This document shows, piece after piece, positions 1 to 5,286 of a stretch of 5,286 bases of DNA. The notes under the pieces were generated by a model, which worked only from the letters and a program-made list of their open reading frames with translations, had not been told where the DNA came from and made no database searches. Within the stretch, counting starts at the first letter, position 1, and every line of letters starts with the position of its first letter. A program made the translations under genes and the position numbers. Source of the DNA: Planctomycetaceae bacterium. Lineage in GTDB: Bacteria; Planctomycetota; Planctomycetia; Pirellulales; Pirellulaceae. Location: positions 1 to 5,286 of the forward strand of contig SKVE01000843.1 of the NCBI GenBank assembly GCA_007129635.1, read 5' to 3'.

Positions 1-2
1 AA

Positions 3-18
3 AAGGTGGGAAATCGTG
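3..18 (+). promoter_or_regulatory. Shine-Dalgarno-like sequence and alternative GTG start
   Basis: AAGGTGG at about 3-9 lies six bases before a GTG (16-18) that is in frame with the large surface-protein gene and would add 37 residues. It is a better ribosome-binding sequence than the weak GAAG before the ATG at 127. The added residues are neither hydrophobic nor typical of a signal peptide, so I favour the ATG at 127. The upstream start cannot be excluded, because some planctomycete exported proteins carry long n-regions. Confidence 0.3.
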
Positions 19-126
19 ACCGGATTGATCTTTCCTCAGGTCCTGGTTTCTGCTACTTACCCATTCCCTTCTCGCTCCGAGACCCGGATATCGCTATTTC
101 CAAATCAATGCAGTGGGTTGAAGACG

Positions 127-2496
127 ATGGTCGCTTCGAACAAAAAATTCACACAAAGACTGAGCGTGCGTCTGGGCGGCGTTTTCTCGATGATCGCTCT
201 GGGCGCCATCGCGATCGCGCATGGCCAATGGACGGGCGACGGCTCGCCGACGGAACAGGCGTCCTTAGCGGCGTCAACACCCGCGCCACCCGCTCCTGAT
301 GCGCTACAACCCATCCCGATGCCGGATGACGAGCCCATAGCACCGCCCGCGGCATCTCGTTGGGATTCCAGCCAGGGCTTTGCGACATTGCCCGAGGCGC
401 CTGCGATGCCGCCGGAACCGACCGGCTCGACGCTCCGATTCAATTCCGAGACGGATACGACGATCATCCGTGGCAAGGATGATGACCAATCGGATCAACC
501 ACCTCGGGCTGCTCGCCAGCAGGACGACCTTTACGCCCAACTGCCGGAAGTACCGGACCGTCCGTCGTTCGACGAGCCGCAACGATTGGATCCCGAGTTG
601 CGATTGGGAACCCCGCTGGCCGCTGCCGAATCGCGTGCATCAGCCGATGATTTTCCCGCCTCGTCTACCCAGTACGAAATGCCTGATCCGCCGTCGCAGA
701 GCAGTGTCTACGGCAGCAGCCAACCGGTTGATGAGAATACCGGGACTTCGTTGGCTCCACCGGTGCGTGACCAGTCGGGCGAGCCGCCATCGGCCAGCCT
801 GCAATCGCCCCGACCGCAGGCCTCCTCGTCGAACGATCTTCCCGACTTGCCCGCCGCCCCGGAATCCCCGAGTGGGAATCGTTGGGGCGCCGCGCTCGAA
901 GACCAGCCGCCGGGTCGATTCGATCCCCCAGCGATGCCGGACAGTCCCCTCGCCCCGCTGCAACCGGATCTCCCCGAGCCTCGCAGCGCTGAACCCGAAT
1001 CGCAGCCGCTTCGTTTCTCGGCATCGAACACAACTTCCAATCAACGATCCAACGATCCCGCACCGGCTCGATCCGAACATTCGGCCGGTTTCGAAGGCGA
1101 TGGAGCACCGGGTGCCGAATCCTTGGAAGGCCGCCAGGCCCCGGCGCTGACGGTCGAGAAAATTGCGCCTGACGAGATCCAGGTCGGCAAAGAGGCCAGT
1201 TTCCAGGTACGTATCCGCAATGTGGGACAAGTCGCCGCGCACGACCTGATTATCCTGGACCGGGTACCTCGAGGAACCCGCTTCGTCAACGCCGTTCCAC
1301 AAGCCAGTGAGGCACCCGATGGCCAACTGATGTGGCAACTGGGCAGCTTGGCTCCCGATGCCGAGTCGATCGTCACGATGCACGTCTTGCCCATCGCCGA
1401 AGGCGAGATCGGCAGCGTCGCGCAGGTCCTATTCCAGACCCATGCTTCGGTGCGGACAATTTGCACCCGACCGGAACTGAAGGTGACGCACTCCGGCCCT
1501 CAGAAGGTCTTGATCGGCGAATCGGTCGTGCTGGATATCACGGTCTCCAATCCTGGCTCGGGAGCCGCGACAGGGGTCGTGCTGGAAGAAAACATTCCCG
1601 AAGGTTTCTCGCATCCGGCAGGACGCGAATTGGAATACGAGGTCGGCGTTTTGAAACCGGGTGAATCCCGCCGTCTGCAACTGACGCTGAAGGCCGCCGA
1701 GCCCGGAATTGTGGAGAACACGGTCTATCTGCGAGGCGATGGGAATCTGGTCGCGGAAGATACGATCACCGTGGAAGTCGTCGCACCGTCGCTGCAGGTT
1801 TCGTTAACCGGTCCCAGAATGCGTTACTTGGAACGCGAAGCCATCTACGATGTGAATGTGGCCAATCCGGGTACCGCGACCGCACGTGACATTGAACTGG
1901 TGACCTACCTGCCGAAAGGCATGCGATTCGTCGACGCAGACCACAAGGGCCAGTACGAACCTCAGAACCACGCGGTGTACTGGAGCCTGGAAGAACTGCC
2001 GGCACAACAGAGCGGGGTGGCCAAGCTGACGCTCCTGCCAATGGAAACCGGCCAGCAGCGTTTGAATGTGGAAGGTCGAGCGGGCATGGGTCTGAAGGAT
2101 GCCTCGGAGAAACTGGTCCAGGTCGACGGGTTGGCCGAGTTGCAGTTTTCGATCCATGACGAAGCCGATCCGATCGAAGAGGGCAGTGAGACAACGTACG
2201 TCATCCAACTGAACAATCGCGGTTCGAGCGCGGCCACCGACATCCGCATGCAGATCGGGCTACCGCCGGAGATGAGACCTGTCGGGGGCGAAGGACCGAC
2301 GCAAGTCAGCATCGAAGGACCCCAGGTCAATGTCGACCCGCTGGCTCGCCTAGGGCCCGGCGAACAGACTCAATACAAAATCCGAGTCCGAGGTCTGACC
2401 GCCGGTACGCATCGCTTCCAGGTCCAGCTCATCTCCAAGGAGACGCCGGTACCCGTGACCAAAGAAGAGGTCACCCGCGTCTACGCGGATCGTTGA
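127..2496 (+). CDS. Secreted/cell-surface protein with Pro-rich region and four DUF11-like repeats
   Basis: A predicted exported protein of about 789 residues. I chose the ATG at 127 because it opens a typical signal peptide: a basic n-region (KKFTQRLSVR) followed by a hydrophobic core (MIALGAIAIAHG) ending near residue 34. Residues of about 35-338 are low complexity, rich in Pro, Ser, Ala, Asp and Glu, with recurring LPE.P or MPD.P motifs, and probably form a disordered stalk. From about 339 to the end come four tandem domains of 105-120 residues, starting near 339, 449, 554 and 670. Each follows the DUF11/OmcB-repeat pattern: an opening beta strand, VG(K/E)...F.V...N.G...A....L...P.G..FV, then a LGSLAPDAE-like turn. 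Such domains are Ig-like and found in cell-envelope proteins of planctomycetes and other bacteria, so a structural or adhesive envelope role is inferred. The mature protein has a single Cys, so disulphide cross-linking as in chlamydial OmcB is not supported. An upstream GTG at 16 is in frame, after AAAGGTGG, but would bury the signal peptide. Domain class is fairly sure; function is unknown. Confidence 0.82.
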   Translation: MVASNKKFTQRLSVRLGGVFSMIALGAIAIAHGQWTGDGSPTEQASLAASTPAPPAPDALQPIPMPDDEPIAPPAASRWDSSQGFATLPEAPAMPPEPTGSTLRFNSETDTTIIRGKDDDQSDQPPRAARQQDDLYAQLPEVPDRPSFDEPQRLDPELRLGTPLAAAESRASADDFPASSTQYEMPDPPSQSSVYGSSQPVDENTGTSLAPPVRDQSGEPPSASLQSPRPQASSSNDLPDLPAAPESPSGNRWGAALEDQPPGRFDPPAMPDSPLAPLQPDLPEPRSAEPESQPLRFSASNTTSNQRSNDPAPARSEHSAGFEGDGAPGAESLEGRQAPALTVEKIAPDEIQVGKEASFQVRIRNVGQVAAHDLIILDRVPRGTRFVNAVPQASEAPDGQLMWQLGSLAPDAESIVTMHVLPIAEGEIGSVAQVLFQTHASVRTICTRPELKVTHSGPQKVLIGESVVLDITVSNPGSGAATGVVLEENIPEGFSHPAGRELEYEVGVLKPGESRRLQLTLKAAEPGIVENTVYLRGDGNLVAEDTITVEVVAPSLQVSLTGPRMRYLEREAIYDVNVANPGTATARDIELVTYLPKGMRFVDADHKGQYEPQNHAVYWSLEELPAQQSGVAKLTLLPMETGQQRLNVEGRAGMGLKDASEKLVQVDGLAELQFSIHDEADPIEEGSETTYVIQLNNRGSSAATDIRMQIGLPPEMRPVGGEGPTQVSIEGPQVNVDPLARLGPGEQTQYKIRVRGLTAGTHRFQVQLISKETPVPVTKEEVTRVYADR

Positions 2497-2540
2497 ACGG
2501 TTCGGTCGCTGGTGGTTCCTTTCGGCGGCTTGACAGCCTA

Positions 2541-2567
2541 GGATATCGATAACGCTGTTACCGATCC
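2541..2567. other. Imperfect inverted repeat / hairpin upstream of arfB
   Basis: The arms CGATAAC and GTTACCG flank a three-base GCT loop. Pairing runs C-G, A-T, A-T, T-A, one A-C mismatch, then G-C, C-G, T-A and A-T. After a two-base bulge it closes with GG-CC. It sits 45 bases after the stop of the surface-protein gene and 19 bases before the arfB start. There is no following T-run, so it is not a classic intrinsic terminator. It could be a weak terminator for the upstream gene or an operator for arfB. A TTGACA at 2530-2535 lies just before it, but no good -10 box follows at 16-18 bases. Confidence 0.35.
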
Positions 2568-2586
2568 CCCTGCTGACGAGAAGGCC

Positions 2587-3009
2587 ATGCTGCGAGTCCA
2601 TCCTCGAATCCAGATTCCGCTCGCCGAATTCCACTGGACCTACGCGCGCAGCAGTGGACCGGGCGGCCAGAACGTCAATAAGGTCAATTCCAAAGTAACC
2701 CTTCACTGGCCGATCGCTTCTTCTCCCAGTCTGCCAGACGATGTGCGCGACCGAGCGATGGCCAGGTACGCGAAGCGGATCAATAACCAGGGAGACCTGG
2801 TGCTCCATAGCCAGCGGTATCGGGATCAAGCCAAGAACGTCTCGGATTGCCTGGAAAAACTCAGCCAGTTGCTGCTGGACGTGGCTGTCCCGCGCAAACG
2901 GCGCATCGCGACTCGACCCAGCCGCGCTGCCAAACAGCGTCGTGTCGACGAGAAAAAGAGCCGTGGAAAAAAGAAGGATCTGCGGAAAAAGCCGAACCTG
3001 GACGATTGA
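2587..3009 (+). CDS. arfB: ArfB-type peptidyl-tRNA hydrolase (alternative ribosome-rescue factor)
   Basis: A 140-residue protein, the usual length for ArfB (YaeJ). It is a stop-codon-independent release factor: it enters ribosomes stalled on truncated mRNA and hydrolyses the peptidyl-tRNA ester. The class I release-factor catalytic signature is clear near the N-terminus, SSGPGGQNVNKV, with GGQ at residues 26-28. The conserved QRYRDQAKNVSDCLEKL-like helix follows at about 75-91. The C-terminal 35 residues are strongly basic (KKSRGKKKDLRKK); in ArfB such a tail occupies the empty mRNA entry channel of the ribosome, replacing codon recognition. Release factors RF1/RF2 are excluded because the codon-recognition domains are absent. 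The ATG follows GAGAAGG by only two bases, a tight but purine-rich ribosome-binding site. The gene follows the surface-protein gene in the same direction after 90 bases and converges on the fhcB homologue. No damage is seen. Confidence 0.93.
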   Translation: MLRVHPRIQIPLAEFHWTYARSSGPGGQNVNKVNSKVTLHWPIASSPSLPDDVRDRAMARYAKRINNQGDLVLHSQRYRDQAKNVSDCLEKLSQLLLDVAVPRKRRIATRPSRAAKQRRVDEKKSRGKKKDLRKKPNLDD

Positions 3010-3062
3010 AACTGGTTGAAGCACGGCGGTTTCCAGCACCCGACACCAGGGCCTCGGTCCGA

Positions 3063-4403
3063 TCACCGGACGCCGGGAATATTCGGACGATCACCAGGCG
3101 GTAACTGCCGCTCGATCGCTTCCAGCACCTGCGCGTCACTGGGGTACGAGGACGGCAGGACCTGTCTGAGCGGGATCGGCACCTCGTCCATCCGATAGGC
3201 GGTCCCCGGCAGATGGATCCCGTAGACGGCCGTTGTAAATCGTACGGTCGGCTCGATCACCGGAGCGACCGTGGGATGATCCAGCACGATGGTCGGGATC
3301 GAACGCAGACGGTCCACTGCGTCGGCAGGCATCTGGGGAACGGATTCGCTGCCCACCAACAAACACGCATCCACCTCGCCCCGCTGCAGCATCTGGGCCG
3401 CCGAGTACTCATCCGGGGCGTAGCGGGGATAACCACGGCTCAGGTTGACGCTGAACGGGAACCCGGTCTGCCAGCACAACACGCTGTCCGCTCCGCTCAC
3501 ATCGCCAGGAATCCGCATCCGCCGAGCGTAAAAACGTGTGTGAGCGTTCAATTCGGCGACCATCCGCAACAAGGCCTCGACATTCCGGTGCCCCGACCCG
3601 GTGCGGGCCAAGCCCAACCCAAAAAACACGACGCCGCAGCGGCAGGACATCATCAGGTCAGCCAAATCGACCAGTTGCCCATGGTCGATCCCCAGCCGAT
3701 CGGTATGACGTAAGGGCCAGCCGCGAAGCAGACATCGCAACGCCCAGATCGCCTCGAAATCACAGTCCGGTTCGACGGGAATGAATCGATCAGCATATCG
3801 GCTGGTGTCTGTCGGCGCGACGTCGATCACCACGATCGTCCGATCCCCACGCCCGCCGGGAACGAATCGGCCAACCACATCCCCCGAGTAACGCTCCAGG
3901 TGCCGCGGGTGGCTGTGGACCGGATCGACACCCCAAAAAACCACCAAATCCGCTCGATGCCGGATCTCGCCCAACGTGCACGTCGATTCGCCAACCTGCT
4001 GGATCGCCATGATCGACGGCGCGTGGCAAATCGACGCGGTCGTATCGACATTGGCATGCAAACGGTCGGCCAGTCGCACGGCTGCCCGCTGGCCGGGCGT
4101 ACTGCTGCGTGACAGTCCGTAGATCAGCGGCCAACGAGCCTCCGCCAGGATCTGAGCGCTGCGTGTGACAGCCGTCTCCAGAGACACCTCACCGCCCGCG
4201 ATTTGGGCTACCGGCGGTCGGACCGTGTGTTGTTGCAGGAACCAGGCTTCCGACAGATGGCATGCGCCCCGCGCCCGAACGATCCGGTCGCCGACGACGC
4301 TCATCTGCAAATCGTCACACACACAACCACAGATCGTACACGCCACATCGTCGACGACGCGCAAAGCGTCCGGGTCTGTCGGGATGCTCTCCTGGAGCGT
4401 CAT
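3063..4403 (-). CDS. fhcB: Formylmethanofuran dehydrogenase subunit B / formyltransferase-hydrolase complex subunit FhcB
   Basis: A cytoplasmic protein of 446 residues from the ATG at 4403, close to the FwdB/FmdB length. In methanogens FwdB is the molybdopterin-type subunit of formylmethanofuran dehydrogenase. In methylotrophs and planctomycetes the homologue belongs to the Fhc complex, which releases formate from formyl groups carried by H4MPT and a methanofuran-like cofactor. Family hallmarks: a Cys cluster CTICGCVCDD (Cys22, 25, 27, 29) with Cys48 in RGACHL; ICHAPS with Cys126-His127; WGVDPVHSHPRH near 157-168; DVAPTDTSRYAD near 194-205; and, in the C-terminal half, GDVSGADSVL, TGFPFSVN and SRGYPRYAPDE. 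The frame stays open upstream to an ATG at 4568, but those 55 residues (MRGVCRKVCVAF...) do not look like the family, so I start at MTLQESIPTD. There is no clear Shine-Dalgarno there. The gene stands alone here: fhcA, fhcC and fhcD are not in the window. It converges on arfB with a 53-base gap and no obvious terminator. Confidence 0.88.
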   Translation of the reverse strand: MTLQESIPTDPDALRVVDDVACTICGCVCDDLQMSVVGDRIVRARGACHLSEAWFLQQHTVRPPVAQIAGGEVSLETAVTRSAQILAEARWPLIYGLSRSSTPGQRAAVRLADRLHANVDTTASICHAPSIMAIQQVGESTCTLGEIRHRADLVVFWGVDPVHSHPRHLERYSGDVVGRFVPGGRGDRTIVVIDVAPTDTSRYADRFIPVEPDCDFEAIWALRCLLRGWPLRHTDRLGIDHGQLVDLADLMMSCRCGVVFFGLGLARTGSGHRNVEALLRMVAELNAHTRFYARRMRIPGDVSGADSVLCWQTGFPFSVNLSRGYPRYAPDEYSAAQMLQRGEVDACLLVGSESVPQMPADAVDRLRSIPTIVLDHPTVAPVIEPTVRFTTAVYGIHLPGTAYRMDEVPIPLRQVLPSSYPSDAQVLEAIERQLPPGDRPNIPGVR

Positions 4404-4634
4404 GCTATTTAGCCCAATTGCCAGCGAAACAAAGATACTCAACGGCAGCCTACCGCGTGCCCCAATCGTCCGCAAGAGCCCACCTTCGGTCACGTCGCGA
4501 CAGCCGGCCTGGAACATGGCGATGGGATAATAGAACGCCACGCAGACCTTCCGGCAAACGCCGCGCAACAGCCTTGTAGATGACCTGCCCGCTCACGGTC
4601 ACCTTGACCAAATGCGACAGGCTGAAGAGGCACC

Positions 4635-4647
4635 ATCGAACTTCGAT
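4635..4647. repeat. 13-bp palindrome in the region upstream of fhcB
   Basis: ATCGAA-C-TTCGAT is a perfect 6-1-6 inverted repeat, with GAGG (4627-4630) and CCTC (4650-4653) roughly symmetrical outside it. It lies about 230 bases upstream of the fhcB start, in the stretch 4404-4678 where I find no convincing gene on either strand. The geometry would suit a dimeric regulator or a small hairpin, but a 6-base arm can arise by chance. The rest of that stretch shows no clear promoter, tRNA or terminator. Confidence 0.25.
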
Positions 4648-4678
4648 TCCCTCCTCACACGCCCCGCTTCCAAACGTT

Positions 4679-4917
4679 CTAGGTTTCAGTGTCGCCGTTT
4701 TGCCAGCGCGTTAATGGGAGATGGGGATTGAAAAACCGGCCGCCAGAAAAAACGGTTCCTGCCGCTGCTCGAATTCCCGCAGCTTGTCAATCGTCCGGCG
4801 GGTGACCTGATCGTCGAAATAGGCGTCGTCGGGCACGTTCGGGTGCTCATAGATGGGGCCTCTCCCCGTCCGACTCGTCACATAATTGCGCGATTCCGGA
4901 TCAAACGTGTGGAAAAC
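4679..4917 (-). pseudogene. Sulfatase remnant (iduronate-2-sulfatase-like), truncated and frameshifted
   Basis: Reading leftwards, the frame encodes DPESRNYVTSRTGRGPIYEH, then PNVPDDAYFDDQVTRRTIDK and REFEQRQEPFFLAAGF. This is the internal segment of family S1 sulfatases of the iduronate-2-sulfatase type, just before their (K/N)PH(L/I)P(F/L) motif. At 4735-4731 a run of five T residues (minus strand) is one base short. As written the frame gives SIPISH and stops at 4711. Adding one T gives FNPHLPLTRW, restoring the family motif, and continues to a TAG at 4681-4679. The N-terminal catalytic C/S-x-P-x-R region and the C-terminal half are missing. The open frame extends right to 5247, but that part is antisense to another coding sequence and has no sulfatase character, so homology ends near 4917. 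A functional enzyme is not possible from this fragment. The family call is from motif recognition, not a search. Confidence 0.75.
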
Positions 4918-4952
4918 GGCAAACCAAATCGTCAACCGAAATAAAGAGGATA

Positions 4953-5286
4953 TTGGGCCTCTGCGCCTCGGCACTTGCATCTTCATCGTCGCCGCTAAAG
5001 GCAGCGGAACTGGCCGGGCTCGAAGGCGAATTGGTCGCCCAGGTCGTGGGCTGGGACGGCGGCCGGCTGACTTGGCCGGCTGACTTGGCCGGGTCGGCTC
5101 CAGCCGGGCGAGCGATTGGAAATCACCGCCGCGGATCGGGTGAAGCTGACCGCCTGGGACGGTGTCGTCCGGGAAGTCAACCTCGTCCGCTCGGGAGAGA
5201 CGCCGCGACTGGGCGCCGGCCAGGCGTCCGCTTTTCATTTCTGGCACGGCGGGATGGAACGCGACGTCCGCTTCCGCGTCGAATTG
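4953..5286 (+). pseudogene. 5' part of an unrecognised, probably exported protein, frameshifted by a 13-bp duplication
   Basis: A reading frame with no ATG or GTG start begins at or before TTG 4953, which follows AAAGAGGA by two bases. It reads (KRI)LGLCASALASSSSPLKAAE, then LAGLEGELVAQVVGWDGG and RLTWP. The basic-hydrophobic-small residue pattern at the front resembles a signal peptide. At 5063-5088 a tandem 13-bp repeat pushes the sequence out of frame. Beyond it the next frame continues convincingly to the window edge: GRLQPGERLEITAADRVKL, TAWDGVVREVNLVRSGET, then FHFWHGGMERDVRFRVEL. Removing one copy joins the two into a single frame (WDGGRLTWPGRLQPGERL) with a high GC third position throughout, so I read this as one gene broken by the duplication. 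The unshifted frame also stays open to the edge but gives Arg/Gly-rich peptide typical of an off-frame GC-rich read. I do not recognise the family. The start may have been lost at the junction with the sulfatase remnant. An assembly error is possible. Confidence 0.6.
5063..5088 (+). repeat. Perfect 13-bp tandem duplication causing a frameshift
   Basis: CCGGCTGACTTGG occurs twice in a row (5063-5075 and 5076-5088). The 13-base periodicity extends over 5061-5092. Since 13 is not a multiple of three, the second copy shifts the frame by one base relative to the coding sequence around it. Both copies start with CCGGCT, and an inverted AGCCGG lies at 5102-5107, so a hairpin could have helped replication slippage. 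Confidence 0.9.

Noticed and set aside
380..1466. Long open frames in other phases and on the opposite strand within the surface-protein gene
   Set aside because: They are Arg/Ser-rich with no recognisable domains and lie entirely under a gene with a signal peptide and clear repeats. This is typical shadowing in GC-rich DNA.
3010..3062. Terminator between convergent arfB and fhcB
   Set aside because: Only a five-base GAAAC/GTTTC pairing with a long loop is present and no T-run follows, so I do not call it.
3213..3713. 166-codon plus-strand frame opposite fhcB
   Set aside because: The peptide lacks any motif, and the opposite strand carries well-conserved FwdB/FhcB sequence over the same bases.
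4404..4460. Promoter for fhcB (TTGAGT on the minus strand)
   Set aside because: The box at -10 distance (AATTGG) is poor and there is no other support.
4404..4568. N-terminal extension of the fhcB frame to an ATG at 4568
   Set aside because: The 55 added residues do not resemble the FwdB/FhcB N-terminus, which normally begins shortly before the CTxCGC cluster. The extension is explained by chance absence of stops in GC-rich DNA.
4615..4680. Possible tRNA around the TTCGATTCC sequence
   Set aside because: It resembles a T-arm by eye, but no acceptor, D or anticodon arms can be folded around it on either strand.
4950..5247. Minus-strand open frame preceding the sulfatase fragment as part of one 178-residue protein
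   Set aside because: Its first 90 or so residues are Arg/Pro-rich and antisense to a better coding frame on the plus strand. Only the last 60-70 residues resemble a sulfatase.
1..5286. CRISPR array, insertion sequence, toxin-antitoxin or phage-defence genes
   Set aside because: No spaced direct repeats, transposase motifs, terminal inverted repeats or defence-type domains were seen on either strand.

Overview
This is a GC-rich bacterial chromosome segment that most resembles Planctomycetota, probably a marine Pirellulaceae or Rhodopirellula-type organism. The attribution is inferred from gene content. A large secreted protein with DUF11-like repeats, a formylmethanofuran dehydrogenase subunit B homologue (H4MPT-dependent C1 pathway) and remains of an iduronate-2-sulfatase-type sulfatase is a combination characteristic of that phylum. 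Nothing in the window (no rRNA, no marker protein) fixes the genus.

Layout. (1) About 127-2496, plus strand: a secreted or cell-surface protein of about 789 residues with a signal peptide, a long disordered Pro/Ser-rich stretch and four tandem Ig-like DUF11-type domains. (2) 2497-2586: a 90-base gap with an imperfect hairpin. (3) 2587-3009, plus strand: ArfB-type ribosome-rescue peptidyl-tRNA hydrolase with the GGQ motif and a lysine-rich tail. (4) 3063-4403, minus strand, convergent with arfB across a 53-base gap: an FhcB/FwdB homologue with its N-terminal Cys cluster and a conserved Cys-His pair. (5) 4404-4678: a stretch without a convincing gene, holding one short palindrome. (6) About 4679-4917, minus strand: a sulfatase remnant truncated at both ends and frameshifted by one missing base in a T run. 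(7) About 4953-5286, plus strand: the start of an unrecognised, probably exported protein that runs off the window and is thrown out of frame by a perfect 13-bp tandem duplication.

The genes do not form one pathway. ArfB is housekeeping, FhcB belongs to tetrahydromethanopterin-linked formyl transfer (its partners fhcA, fhcC and fhcD are not here), and the surface protein stands alone. The right-hand 600 bases look like decaying or rearranged sequence: two broken reading frames lie back to back, and each can be repaired by a single small change (adding 1 base, or removing one 13-bp copy). I see no new multi-gene system here. The most informative observations are those two lesions and the retained metal-site-like cysteines in FhcB.
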